A stretch of 64,000 nt of DNA from Collinsella sp. BA40 (GCF_008014645.1 NZ_VOWY01000006.1:24280-88279), one strand, 5' to 3'; positions 18,201 to 26,340 are shown, counted from the stretch's first letter. Notes: generated from the letters alone by a model not told the origin. Numbers and translations are program-made.

Positions 18201-20358
18201 ACGATGGGTCGACCGGCTGCTTCGAAGCGAAGTCCTTCAGCTGCACGCGGCCGAGGGCGGCGTCGAGCACCTCTTCGAGCGTGGGATCGGAATCGATGGA
18301 CTTCACCGTGACGGTGAAGTCCTTGGTGGCAACGGGAACCCGCTCGCCATCGGCTCCCTTGTTGAAACGAACCGTCGCGGTGAGCGAAGCCTCTCCATCC
18401 GCAGATTGCCGGCGTACCAGGGTGCCATCGGATTTGAGCACGTCCTCGTTGCTAGACGACCAGGAGATGTCGGCCCAGGTCGCAATCCAGTCGTCCAGCA
18501 CCAGGTCGCGGCGCGCCTCGATGGTATCAAGCTCGTTGTTCGCCGAACCGCCTTCGTAGGCCACGAGAGACGAGGCGCGCAGCTCATCGGCGACGAGCTG
18601 CTCCAAGCGCTGCTGGACGCGGTCCATATCCCAACGAACCGTGATGAAGCGCGTCCACGTGGCCGCGCTGCCGCCGCTCTCGATCCTGAAATCGACCTTG
18701 ACGCTCGCCATACCGGCGGGCTCTTCAACGGACTCGGGATCCTCGTAATAAAACCGAACGGCGCCGTTGCGCTCGCCGGGAGCGGACGAGACGGTCGCAC
18801 CGCCGGCGCCCTCGGTAGCCGCGATAACGCTCACCGTTGCCGCAGGATAGCCCAAGCGAGCAAGCTCCCGTTCGACCAGATCGCGGACGTTCTCGCTTTC
18901 ACCGAAAACGGGCGCGGGCACGAAACGGGCGCTATCGAGCGCGGCGGCCGCCGCGGCGGCCGAAGCTCCGGGTAGAATGGGGCCGGCGGTCGCACGCACC
19001 TCGTTGTATCCGCCAGCGGAAGCCGTAACCTGCAGCCGCGCGCCGATCATCGTCGCATCGACATGCAGCGTCGCGTCCGTAGCGCCCTCGATGGGCTCGA
19101 ACTCGCCGGCGGCTGCGCGCGATATCCACCACTGATAGCTTACGGAGCCCGTGGGCGGCACCTTGCCTGCAGTAAGAACGGGCTTCGCGGTGAGGGTCGC
19201 ACCCTCGACAGTCGTTCCATCGCCGCTCGCGACGATGGAGATGTTCGCCAGGCGCAGCGCTCCGGCGCGGCAGATGGGGCCCATCGTGTAAGAGACGGTG
19301 TTCACGCCGGCAGTAGCCTTGACGTTAAGATAGCGGCCCAGGACGGCATCGCCCGCAGGGATGACCGCAGACGGCGCGGTGCCCAGCGCCTGCCCGGTCG
19401 CAGCGTCCTTGGACTCAAGAAGCGTCCAGGCAAACGACACCTTGTCGGAGTCGACCGTGGAGCCGTTGGTGGCCGTATCCGCAGGCGATCCACCTGTGAT
19501 GGCCACCGCCTCCACCGCATCGCCCGGAGCGAGGATGGCGTCGATATCGCCGCTGATCTTGGCTCCGGAACGACGCAGCTCGACACGCGACAAGTTGATA
19601 GCGTCCACCGCGTTCACGGGACCAGGCAGGTCGAACGAAGAGAGCGAGCCGTAGCTGCGAGCAGGGCCCCATAGCTCGACATCGCCCGCATTGACCTTCA
19701 CCGCTATATAGCCGCCCGCGATCTTGGAGGCGAGCTCGTCGGTAAGGAGGAGGCTCTGCTTGGTCTCGCCCTCTATGGGAGCGAACGCGCCCGTATCGGC
19801 GGTCTTGGTAGGCGACCACATCCACTGGTATGTCCAACCGGACTCGGCGGGAACGACCCAGTCGTCCCAGTCGTACGCGTTGGCCCACAGCACGGCGCCC
19901 GCATCGAGCGCACCGGTGAGCTTGGAATAGCTGTCGTCCTTATCCTTCTCGTCCTGCACCATGATGTAGCAGTCGTCGTCGAGCGCGCGCTCATCCCGCG
20001 CGTCCGGCTGCGCGGGCGCCGACGGCACGGCGGCGTCGGAGTCCGCAGCACCAACGGAGGGCGCGGGACTCTCGAGCGACGGAGCCGCAGGCGACTCGTC
20101 GGCCCCCTCGTCCACCGGCGCCGAGGGCTCATCTTGCAAAGACGGGCTCCCGTCACGCGGCGTGACGAGTTCCTGGTCGAGAGCCTGGGTGGCAGCGTCC
20201 TCGTCCGCAAGGCCGTTCGCCCACAGGACCGCCGGGGTCTGGCCCAGAACCAACGATGAAATAAGTACAGCGGTTATACACCGATGCAGCACCAGGCGCC
20301 TGCGGCGCGCCGCATCGGAGCCCGAATCGCCCAAACGAGCGTCGTGCCATCCGAACAT
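15244..20358 (-). CDS. 1704-residue surface protein: Ig-like, DUF4430, PQQ-type propeller, InlB-like repeat
   Basis: Signal peptide at about 1-48 (basic RRRRLVLHR, hydrophobic core, cleavage near WANG). A Ser/Pro/Asp-rich stretch follows, then two related YQWMW/YQWWI Ig-like modules (about 165-220 and 410-455) and further beta-rich repeats. A DUF4430 domain (about 985-1082) contains WSYWSFLYNG and GDTIELVYVDG. An eight-blade-like PQQ propeller (about 1128-1503) has repeated GYVYAGT/GYLYAAD/GSLYYIND units. An InlB-type repeat lies near 1510-1573 (FDGWYIDP...LYAKW). A Pro/Gly linker, one membrane helix and an RKRK tail follow. No LPxTG is visible before the helix. The cobalamin riboswitch directly upstream suggests a role in corrinoid capture; the ligand is inferred. 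Confidence 0.85.
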   Translation of the reverse strand: MFGWHDARLGDSGSDAARRRRLVLHRCITAVLISSLVLGQTPAVLWANGLADEDAATQALDQELVTPRDGSPSLQDEPSAPVDEGADESPAAPSLESPAPSVGAADSDAAVPSAPAQPDARDERALDDDCYIMVQDEKDKDDSYSKLTGALDAGAVLWANAYDWDDWVVPAESGWTYQWMWSPTKTADTGAFAPIEGETKQSLLLTDELASKIAGGYIAVKVNAGDVELWGPARSYGSLSSFDLPGPVNAVDAINLSRVELRRSGAKISGDIDAILAPGDAVEAVAITGGSPADTATNGSTVDSDKVSFAWTLLESKDAATGQALGTAPSAVIPAGDAVLGRYLNVKATAGVNTVSYTMGPICRAGALRLANISIVASGDGTTVEGATLTAKPVLTAGKVPPTGSVSYQWWISRAAAGEFEPIEGATDATLHVDATMIGARLQVTASAGGYNEVRATAGPILPGASAAAAAAALDSARFVPAPVFGESENVRDLVERELARLGYPAATVSVIAATEGAGGATVSSAPGERNGAVRFYYEDPESVEEPAGMASVKVDFRIESGGSAATWTRFITVRWDMDRVQQRLEQLVADELRASSLVAYEGGSANNELDTIEARRDLVLDDWIATWADISWSSSNEDVLKSDGTLVRRQSADGEASLTATVRFNKGADGERVPVATKDFTVTVKSIDSDPTLEEVLDAALGRVQLKDFASKQPVDPSCVVADIQLPTRRDLGITGSGYALAFAVDPSGSQACRVNGARLVVARPAPGMPDAHDTLIVTVSKNGVARSASFDIAVKALGTEEIDAELALMARVKEAYAGALLGENASADAVTVDLKSFISVHAADDGSLTWVRSAGGTVPSGIAAVSIDPSRPSEQWDRFKSSKPAIVESETLRLVKQPQYNTRVTITSCLSSERFGDYYARYKDDPAIDPVVLEKYRALSRQEVSASFIVRGTSGLDDPDAPAAKTVTARIVGVSEHDAQGSFHAQTWVPLREVVVPGDEPATAWDVFARLLDEAGYSYSLDGGVPYSVTTPDGSRTLAMSDTAPWSYWSFLYNGEYASDYANNVVVADGDTIELVYVDGSGTALPENDIVIDAGAARPDWGSEWPSFTTSNKPTSSLTPVEAAQEKWVVQIGGARENLSDPILAGDYLYIASTDRLLMVDAATGTTVREAKLASSIDSTARMVYAEGVVIVPLHGGRLQALTVDTLTTTWLTEPLPAATTPSGSTVEQQSLGTLTVRDGYVYAGTSDGSYDGSGTGYLLSVNIATGAVRFTRPMAGGYYWAGAVPMGDYLVVGDDAGNVYAFDPVTGATVGTPLALGAQVRSTIVAEGGYLYAADYKGTLHKLAMDADGTLSEVARVTFGKYCTSTPSIVNGKIVLCGQSATQGPSKYMKYAAVFVIDAETMTVEHEVCKTTDGGALPTMYSQSSPLVSVQDGDAFVYFTVNWNPSGLYRYRVGDDAVDVLYTPAEANQEYCMSSVVAGADGSLYYINDSGALFALKGAPSWRVSFDAANGTSATSVYVKRGAAVTRPADPVRAGYDFDGWYIDPACSTAWDFDAPVRADMTLYAKWIERQVQTQPPVPERPIEPGDAPSGSNGGTGASGSPAPVAPAVRPQASGTVAPVGRPVGGQRKTAASTSAAVRPQDEAASESEAGAPASTGGRNAEGDVSPSGMSIVMVAIGFAGLVGLVVTGAWLLIAAARKRK

Positions 20359-20398
20359 AGCGGATCCCTTCTATCCAGAGCCACGCGCCTGCGCGCGC

Positions 20399-20571
20399 AG
20401 ATGGGAGGCGATCCGGCTGAGCAATTCGCCCCCATGAACGCCGCCCGATCTACGACGTTTACACCATGGACGCTTGCATCACGGTTACTGGTACAGCTGG
20501 GGATTCACACCCCTATTCTCCCAAGCCAGCCCCATCGGGAGGCGAGCTCGTGCGTCTCCGCACCACCATCT
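20399..20571 (-). promoter_or_regulatory. Cobalamin (B12) riboswitch
   Basis: Read on the minus strand, the leader holds GGGGTGTGAATCCCC-type sequence (20499-20520), the conserved core AGCTGTACCAGTAACCGTGA (20479-20498) and a B12-box-like AGCCGGATCGCCTCCC (20403-20418). AGATGG (20566-20571) pairs with CCATCT (20399-20404) to close the P1 helix. The element ends 41 bases before the ATG at 20358. CGGATC inside the B12 box can pair with GATCCG at the ribosome binding site (near 20362), so translational control by sequestration is plausible. The motif matches are visible; regulation is known for the family. Confidence 0.88.
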
Positions 20572-20649
20572 TGGCCATAAGTTCATTCATCCTAACATAG
20601 CGCCGATGCGATCTTGTGCGCACCGCTACGCGATATCGCAGCTGTAAGC

Positions 20650-20788
20650 CTAACCTTAAAGATGAACTTGAAACTCTACAGCTGCTCCACATTTCAACAG
20701 ACGCGCAGGTACAACCTATCCTAAACCTTCAACTTGACCCTTAAACATTGTCTAAGGTTCAAGTTCAACTCTAAACTTGCGCTATACT
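20650..20788 (+). promoter_or_regulatory. Promoter region with three TTCAAGTT-type palindromic sites
   Basis: The AT-richer stretch between the riboswitch and the secreted protein gene has TGAACTTGAA (20663-20672), TTCAACTTGA (20728-20737) and TTCAAGTTCA (20758-20767). These are the same or inverted form of one 10-bp word. A TATACT -10 box is at 20783-20788, with the last site in the -35 position. Repeated operator-like sites next to the core promoter suggest control by a dimeric regulator, which I cannot name. The rest of 20572-20649 shows nothing recognisable. Confidence 0.5.
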
Positions 20789-20827
20789 GCAGCAAGGACG
20801 ACACGTTGCGATATCAAGGGATGATAT

Positions 20828-21865
20828 ATGCACGATTTTGGACACGCTCGCCGGGCGCTCGTTGTGGGCGCGGCCCTTACCGTGGCCCTCTCGGGCACCG
20901 CGCTGGCCCCGCATGGAGCATATGCCGCCACCCAGGCCACCGAGGCCAAGCTCAGCGAAACACAGAAGAAGGTCGAGCAATCCGCAGCCGCGTACGACGA
21001 GGCGTCGAAGAACGCCAGCGCGCTGCAGGCGAAGATCGATGAGACCGCCGCACGCATAGCCGAGCTCGAGGACCGGCTTCCCGCCCTTCAGAAAAAGGCC
21101 GGTATCGCCATGCGCGATATGTATAAATCAAACCATGCCGGCAACAGCTTCATGAGCTTCCTCTTCGGGTCGCAGACGCTTGACGACCTCATCACCACGA
21201 TGGCCTACCGCGACCACGTGCAAGAGTCCAACCTGGACGCTCTGAAGGCGTTGGACGCCGCGCAGGGCAACCTTGAAAAGCAGAAAATCGAGCTCGAGCA
21301 GGCCAAGGCCAAGGCCGAAAGCGAAACCAGGATCGCCGAGCAGGCGCTACAGGAGGCCCAGGCCCTGCGCGAGCAGGCGCAGCAGCAGGCCGACGCCGAA
21401 GCGGCCGCCGAGCTCGCCGAGCTTCAGCGGGCTGCTCAGAGCGCGCCCGCGGATGCCCCCCTGCCCGCCGCCCCCGGTGCCGACGGCGTAGACTGGGGCT
21501 CCGATCAGGCCGCGTTCGTAGCCGAGTGGTCGGCGCGTATCGATGCCTACCTTGCCGGCTCACCGCTCGAGGGCCAGGGTGCCACCTTCGCCGCCGCCGC
21601 GTGGAAGTACGGCGTCGACCCCCGTTGGTCCCCCGCCATCTCCAACACCGAGAGTTCAAAAGGCCGCTACTGCTTCCGCGATTTCAACGCCTGGGGCTGG
21701 GGTTCCATGGATTTCGACAGCTGGGAACAGGCTATCGACACGCACGTGCGCGGACTGGCGCGCGGCTACGGCTACACCATCAGCGTCGAGGCGGCGAAGA
21801 AGTACTGCCCGCCCAACTGGTACCACTGGTACACCACGACGCTCTCCGAGATGAACCGCATCTAA
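20828..21865 (+). CDS. Secreted coiled-coil protein with lysozyme-like C-terminal domain
   Basis: 345 residues. A signal peptide (1-35) ends near AYAATQA. Residues 38-125 and 140-205 are long coiled coils, similar to the PcsB/NlpC-associated helical domain, with NSFMSFLFGSQTLDDLI between them. After an Ala/Pro linker, residues about 230-345 carry a lysozyme-superfamily-like domain: GATFAAAAWKYGVDPRWSPAISNTES, where the Glu is a candidate catalytic residue, then NAWGWG and YCPPNWYHW. The likely role is peptidoglycan remodelling or hydrolysis outside the membrane, with the coiled coil perhaps regulating it. The weak ribosome binding site AGGGAT lies ahead of ATG 20828. Confidence 0.75.
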   Translation: MHDFGHARRALVVGAALTVALSGTALAPHGAYAATQATEAKLSETQKKVEQSAAAYDEASKNASALQAKIDETAARIAELEDRLPALQKKAGIAMRDMYKSNHAGNSFMSFLFGSQTLDDLITTMAYRDHVQESNLDALKALDAAQGNLEKQKIELEQAKAKAESETRIAEQALQEAQALREQAQQQADAEAAAELAELQRAAQSAPADAPLPAAPGADGVDWGSDQAAFVAEWSARIDAYLAGSPLEGQGATFAAAAWKYGVDPRWSPAISNTESSKGRYCFRDFNAWGWGSMDFDSWEQAIDTHVRGLARGYGYTISVEAAKKYCPPNWYHWYTTTLSEMNRI

Positions 21866-21873
21866 GATTCAAG

Positions 21874-21903
21874 AAAACGCCCCCTCGACCGAGGGGGCGT
21901 TTT
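21874..21903. terminator. Bidirectional rho-independent terminator
   Basis: AAAACGCCCCCTCG pairs with CGAGGGGGCGTTTT around a two-base loop. It ends in T-runs on both strands and serves the secreted protein gene and the convergent nucleoid protein gene. Confidence 0.92.
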
Positions 21904-21942
21904 CTCAAGCGCGCGCATCCATTCGCATGAGCGGACATGCCG

Positions 21943-22947
21943 TCAGCGGTTCTCGATGCTCCCGATATTCTTCAGTGCAAGCGTGATCAAACCATTGGGC
22001 TCGTTCACGAACTCGATGTACTCGGGGTTGTTGCCCATCTCCGCCGGGAAGCTGATCTCGATACCCGTGTCGGTACGGATCTTGTGGTTGCGCACGGCCG
22101 CGCGCTCTACCTGGGCGCGCTCGACGGGTACCCGCTCGGGGAGCTTCTCCTCGCGCAACGTAGCCTTGATGGCATCGCGGATAACCGGTTCGTCCTCGAA
22201 GGCCTCGTCGACGATGTCCCAGGGCGGAAGCTCCTCATCCTCTTCAACGGCCTCGGCAACGGCGGCTTTAGCCTTAGCAAGCGCCACCGCGGTGTTTGCA
22301 CCATGCTCCTCGGCAACCTGCTCGACGACGCGCGTCACCGTATCGATGACTTCCTTGCCCGACACACCCGTCTCGCACTGCAACAGGCCATCGGGAATCA
22401 AATAGACGTCCTCGCCGGCGATCTTACGCTTCTTCTCCTGATAGAACACCTCGAGCGTGCTCGCGCGCACCAACGCGTAGGACGCCACCTTCTGCGAGGG
22501 GCTCGGCAGGATGGCATAGTGGCGCGCGATATCGTTGCGCACCTCTCCCCCCTCGCGCGCCACCTCATGCATGAACGCCATGCGGCTGCCCATGAGCATC
22601 ACGGCAAACCAGCGCACGTCGTCGTCATCCTCGAAATCAGCCACGAACACATCCGTGGACTCCGCCTTCTCGGCCTTGGCGAGTTCGCCGGAAACGAACT
22701 CGGCGATCTGCAGCGATAGGTCGATAAAATCGTGCTCGCCAAAGAAGTACGACTTCAGCTCGGAGGCAAACCCGCTATTCTCCGCAAAGGAGCCGCGCCT
22801 GTTGTCTCCCGACGTTCTCGCGCGACGCAGATGCGAGGTGACGAACGAGCGCACCGTGCGCGCATCCAGGTCGAGCTCGCGCTGCGAGAACACGTTGACC
22901 GCCGACTCGAAGTCAAGAATGTGCAAGATAGCGTGATTGACCTTCAT
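21943..22947 (-). CDS. 37-kDa nucleoid-associated protein family (NdpA/YejK-like)
   Basis: 334 residues, close to the usual 335 of this family. MKVNHAILHILDFES at the N-terminus, the DEYFADFEDDDD-like acidic stretch (VADFEDDDDVRWFAVMLM), AILPSPSQKVASYALVR and the C-terminal ISFPAEMGNNPEYIEFVNEPNG are the recognisable segments. Family members bind DNA or associate with the nucleoid; their precise role is unclear. ATG 22947 has AAAGG at 6 bases; the longer open frame upstream has no site. It lies 164 bases downstream of EIIA-Glc in the same direction, with a hairpin between. Confidence 0.85.
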   Translation of the reverse strand: MKVNHAILHILDFESAVNVFSQRELDLDARTVRSFVTSHLRRARTSGDNRRGSFAENSGFASELKSYFFGEHDFIDLSLQIAEFVSGELAKAEKAESTDVFVADFEDDDDVRWFAVMLMGSRMAFMHEVAREGGEVRNDIARHYAILPSPSQKVASYALVRASTLEVFYQEKKRKIAGEDVYLIPDGLLQCETGVSGKEVIDTVTRVVEQVAEEHGANTAVALAKAKAAVAEAVEEDEELPPWDIVDEAFEDEPVIRDAIKATLREEKLPERVPVERAQVERAAVRNHKIRTDTGIEISFPAEMGNNPEYIEFVNEPNGLITLALKNIGSIENR

Positions 22948-22967
22948 GGGCGCCTTTCTGATGAACA

Positions 22968-22995
22968 GCGCTGCCGCGCGAAGGCACGGCAGCGC
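22968..22995 (-). terminator. GC-rich hairpin between EIIA-Glc and the nucleoid protein gene
   Basis: GCGCTGCCG (22968-22976) pairs perfectly with CGGCAGCGC (22987-22995). It is 116 bases past the EIIA-Glc stop and 20 bases before the next start. It lacks a real T-run, so it may be a weak terminator or a 5' leader structure. Confidence 0.4.
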
Positions 22996-23111
22996 AACGG
23001 AGGGTGAATGCAAGGGGGCGAGACGGTGAACAGCGGGACGGACGGCATCCGAAGGCCGACCATAAGCCTGGAAAGCGGGTTCGCGCGCGCTGCGCACACG
23101 CTGGAAAGCGC

Positions 23112-23672
23112 CTATTCCTTCACGATGACCAGCGGATCGCCGACCTTGACAAGCGGATGGCCGGCAAACAGCGTGTTGGACTGTCCGACAAGCTTTACCT
23201 TATCGAGCAGCGAGGGGCTCGTAACGATAACGGTGATCACGTCATCGTACCCCGCGGCCTTGATGGCCTCGTCGTCGAACACGAGGATGGGCTCGCCGGC
23301 GGCGACGCGCTGCTCGGACTCGACGAGGCGTTTGAAGCCCTTGCCCTCGAGCTTCACGGTACCGATGCCCACGTGGATGATGAGCTCGATACCCGAGTCG
23401 GTGCGAATGCCGATGGAATGGTTGCTCACCGTGGTGGCGGCGATGCGGCCCGAAGCGGGCGCGTAGATGACGTTGCCCACGGGAACGATACCGTAACCGC
23501 GACCGAAGAGACCGGACGAGATGGTCTCATCGCCTATCTCGGACAGCTCGACCAGTACGCCGTTGATGGGTGCGTACAGCGAATCGGGCCTGGTGGCAAA
23601 CGTCGCGCTGGGATAATCCCGCTCCTCGGTGGAAAGGCCGAGCGTTTTCTTGATCTTTTCAAACAGCACCAT
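23112..23672 (-). CDS. crr: PTS glucose-type EIIA component
   Basis: 186 residues, slightly longer than E. coli EIIA-Glc (169). It is a lone soluble domain with YAPINGVLVELSEIGDETIS, GRGYGIVP, VSNHSIGIRTDSGIELIIHVGIGTVKLEGKGF and FVEG-like end segments. Both active-site histidines are present: the NHS histidine and the phosphorylated one in IIHVGI. The usual Asp of HxGIDTV is Gly here. It accepts phosphate from HPr and passes it to glucose-family EIIB, but no EIICB is in this window. ATG 23672 follows a perfect AGGAGGTAGT site. The gene is downstream of and codirectional with ldh, behind a terminator. Confidence 0.88.
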   Translation of the reverse strand: MVLFEKIKKTLGLSTEERDYPSATFATRPDSLYAPINGVLVELSEIGDETISSGLFGRGYGIVPVGNVIYAPASGRIAATTVSNHSIGIRTDSGIELIIHVGIGTVKLEGKGFKRLVESEQRVAAGEPILVFDDEAIKAAGYDDVITVIVTSPSLLDKVKLVGQSNTLFAGHPLVKVGDPLVIVKE

Positions 23673-23779
23673 ACTACCTCCTGCAGCGTACATAAGCCGC
23701 CCGCCCGGGCGCGCTCGCCATTGGATACATGGTACCCAAGCACCGCGCAGGAAAAGGCCAGAATGCCGTACAAGCGCCG

Positions 23780-23868
23780 AACAAAAGAATAAGCGGACGG
23801 CCCGTCGCGCCGGCGACTCCTCACTCCTTCCGTTGGGGATTTCGTCGCCGACGCGATGGCCGTCCGCT
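23780..23868 (-). terminator. Long-stem terminator of the lactate dehydrogenase gene
   Basis: On the minus strand AGCGGACGGCC (23858-23868) pairs with GGCCGTCCGCT (23792-23802), extended inward by about 14 more nearly perfect pairs around a 25-base loop. It is followed by TTATTCTTTTG. It starts 27 bases past the ldh stop. Confidence 0.75.
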
Positions 23869-23894
23869 CAGCAGACCGCTTGGTAACGAAGCGC

Positions 23895-24845
23895 CTACGC
23901 CTCGAAATCAACCTGCTCGATGACGTTCTTGAGCGCGGCAGCCGAGCGATGGAGCTCAGCGAGCTCGCCCTCATCAAGAGAAACGGGCACGCGGCACTCG
24001 ACACCGTTGCGGCCGACGATGGTCGGCATGGAGATGGCGATATCCTCGAGGCCGTACTCGCCAACCATGAGGCTGGAGACCGGCAGGATGTGCTTCTCAT
24101 CGCGCATGATGGCGGTGCACAGGCGCTTCACGGACATAGCGATGCCGTAGTAGGTGGCATGCTTCTTGGAGATGATCTCGTATGCAGCGTTCTTCACCTC
24201 GTCGGCGATGCGCTCCTGCGCGGCCTCGTGGTCGAAGTGGCCGCGCATCTCGCAGAAATCGTGCAGGGGCACGCCGGAGACGTTAGCGCTGGACCAGACG
24301 GCCAGCTCGGAATCGCCGTGCTCGCCGATGATATAGGCATGGACGTTGCGCGGGTCGACGCCCAGGTGCGCGCCGAGCGCGTCCTTGAGGCGCGCGGAAT
24401 CGAGGACGGTGCCGGAACCGATGACGTGGCTCTCGGGCAGGCCTGACATCTTGATGGCGGCGTAGGTAAGCACGTCGACCGGGTTGGAAACGATGAGCAG
24501 GATGCCCTCGAAGCCCACCTCGCGGATCTGCGGGATGATGGACTTGAAGATGTTGACGTTCTTGTTCACGAGGTCGAGACGGGTCTCGCCGGGCTTCTGG
24601 GCGGCGCCGGCAGTCACGACGATGATGGCGGCGTCGGCGGCGTCCTTGTAGTCGCCGGCATAGATCTTCATGGGGCTGGCAAACGGGGCACCATGGCTGA
24701 TGTCGAGCGCCTCGCCCTCAGCGCGATCGCGATCGACGTCGATGAGGACCATCTCGCTGAACAGGCCGCTCTGCATCAGGGCGAACGCGGAGGAAGAACC
24801 AACGAAACCGCAACCGACGATAGCGACTTTCCTGTCATTAACCAT
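23895..24845 (-). CDS. ldh: L-lactate dehydrogenase
   Basis: 316 residues, the normal length. The Rossmann motif GCGFVGSS (residues 11-18), VIDVD-type NAD-specific Asp (LIDVDRD), TAGAAQKPGETRLDLV, IVSNPVDVLTY and the catalytic IGEHGDSE are all present. The Gln/Lys at AAQKPGETR marks substrate-loop Arg and a lactate rather than malate enzyme. It regenerates NAD+ by reducing pyruvate at the end of glycolysis, as expected for a saccharolytic anaerobe. Fructose-1,6-bisphosphate activation is common in the family but cannot be read here. GGAAGGAAA precedes ATG 24845, and a TACAAT -10-like box lies about 60 bases further upstream. Confidence 0.95.
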   Translation of the reverse strand: MVNDRKVAIVGCGFVGSSSAFALMQSGLFSEMVLIDVDRDRAEGEALDISHGAPFASPMKIYAGDYKDAADAAIIVVTAGAAQKPGETRLDLVNKNVNIFKSIIPQIREVGFEGILLIVSNPVDVLTYAAIKMSGLPESHVIGSGTVLDSARLKDALGAHLGVDPRNVHAYIIGEHGDSELAVWSSANVSGVPLHDFCEMRGHFDHEAAQERIADEVKNAAYEIISKKHATYYGIAMSVKRLCTAIMRDEKHILPVSSLMVGEYGLEDIAISMPTIVGRNGVECRVPVSLDEGELAELHRSAAALKNVIEQVDFEA

Positions 24846-25007
24846 GGGTGTTTCCTTCCCTATCGAGACGCGGGGGCAAGGGCGTCGAACCAGCCCGCAC
24901 CGCTCCTCATATCGAATAACAATTCCGATTGTAGCGCTCGGCCACTGAAAATAAAGAGCCGTATACCGATTTTTTATTGACAGTTTTATCGGTTTCTGAA
25001 AGCGGTT

Positions 25008-26174
25008 CTATCCAGTGATACCAGCTTCGCGAATCGCTTCGACCGCGGCGCGCAGCCCGTCGGGAGGCAGCACGAGCGCCATGCGCACATAGCCCTCGCC
25101 ATGCGGTCCGAAGCTCGCACCGGGCGTGACGATGACGCCGGCGCGCTCCATGAGCTCCTCGCAAAACGCCATCGAATCCGTCCGGCCGCCCGGCAGCTTG
25201 CACCAGATGAACATGGAGCCGTGTGCGTTGGGCCGCTCCCAACCCAGCGACTCGAGTCCCGAGCACAGAGCGTCGCGGCGCTCCTGGTATGCCAGGCGCT
25301 GCGCCTCGACCTCGTCGAGAGGACCCTCGAGCGCGGCGATGGCCGCCTTCTGGATGGGCAGGAACATGCCGAAATCGATCTGGCTGCGCAGCTTGGAGAA
25401 CGCGGCCACCACATCGGCGCGACCCACGATGAAGCCGATGCGCGCGCCGGTGACGTTAAACGATTTGGAAAGGGAGAAAAACTCCACGCCCACCTCGAGC
25501 GCGCCGGGATAGGACAGGAAGCTGCCGCCGCGCGGGCCGTCATAGGTGATGTCGGAATACGCGTTATCGTGCACGATCAGCAGGTCGTGCTCGCGCGCGA
25601 ACGCGATGATCTCCTCGTACAGCTCCGGCGTGCCCACGGAGCCCACGGGATTCGCGGGCAACGATACGATCATGTACTTGGCGCGATCGGCCAGAGCCGG
25701 GTCGATGCCGGCAACGTAGGGCAGGAAGTCATGCTCGGCGTTGAGCGGGTAGTATGCCAGCTGAGCGCCGGCGATCTTGGCGCCGGCCTCGAAAACGGGG
25801 TAGCAGGGGTCGGGAACCAGAATGGTATCGCCGGGATCGAGCAGCGCCAAGCCCAGATGGCCCACCCCCTCCTGCGTGCCGTTGCAGGAGGCGACCATGT
25901 CGGGCGTGATGGCCTCCACGCCGAAACGGCGGGCGTAGTAATCGCACACGGCCTGCTTCATCTCGGGCAGGTCGCGCAGGCTGTACTTCCACATCTCGGG
26001 ATCGGAGGCCGCGCTGGTAAGCGCATCCACCACATGATGGTACGGCGCGAAATCGGGCGTTCCCACGGACAGGTTGAAGATGGTACGGCCCTCCGCCTCG
26101 AGTTTGAGGCGCTTGTGGTTGAGCGAGGCGAAGACCTCTTCGCCGAAGAGGTCGAGCTTATCTGCGAACTGCAT
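25008..26174 (-). CDS. PLP-dependent aminotransferase class I/II
   Basis: 388 residues. MQFADKLDLFGEEVFASLNHKRLKLEAEG and FNLSVGTPDF begin the fold. The aspartate site is DNAYSDITYDG, and the PLP lysine is in SLSKSFNVTGARIGF near residue 240. PHGEGYVRMALVLP is the C-terminal Arg site for the substrate carboxylate. It resembles the LL-diaminopimelate/alanine aminotransferase group (DapC/AlaT-like), but specificity cannot be set from sequence alone. It has its own start with GGGAGGG-like site before ATG 26174. No biosynthetic partner adjoins it; ldh lies downstream after 162 bases. Confidence 0.88.
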   Translation of the reverse strand: MQFADKLDLFGEEVFASLNHKRLKLEAEGRTIFNLSVGTPDFAPYHHVVDALTSAASDPEMWKYSLRDLPEMKQAVCDYYARRFGVEAITPDMVASCNGTQEGVGHLGLALLDPGDTILVPDPCYPVFEAGAKIAGAQLAYYPLNAEHDFLPYVAGIDPALADRAKYMIVSLPANPVGSVGTPELYEEIIAFAREHDLLIVHDNAYSDITYDGPRGGSFLSYPGALEVGVEFFSLSKSFNVTGARIGFIVGRADVVAAFSKLRSQIDFGMFLPIQKAAIAALEGPLDEVEAQRLAYQERRDALCSGLESLGWERPNAHGSMFIWCKLPGGRTDSMAFCEELMERAGVIVTPGASFGPHGEGYVRMALVLPPDGLRAAVEAIREAGITG

Positions 26175-26307
26175 GGGAATCCCTCCTATATTCGAATCCT
26201 ACCGAACCGACCGATAAGACAGCCCATATCGATGAGCGCCGCGGAATGCCCGGAACAGCGAAGCACCTCGGAGCATGCGGCACATCCCCATTATGCGCCA
26301 GTTCACG

Positions 26308-26340
26308 CAAAAGCGCCGCCGAGGAACGACGGCGCTTTTG
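26308..26340 (-). terminator. Rho-independent terminator after fruK
   Basis: CAAAAGCGCCG pairs with CGGCGCTTTTG around a short loop. It is 45 bases past the stop of the 1-phosphofructokinase gene, and a TTTTG tail on the minus strand completes it. Confidence 0.85.

Noticed and set aside
16132..18975. 947-codon open frame on the plus strand, opposite the large surface protein gene
   Set aside because: It is an antisense shadow typical of high-GC DNA. Its product is Arg/His/Gly-rich low-complexity sequence with no domain, while the minus strand has a signal peptide, clear domains and a riboswitch.
24846..25007. Rex-type redox operator upstream of ldh
   Set aside because: The sequence TTGTGAA...TTCACAA was not found. 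Only weak -10 and -35-like words are present.
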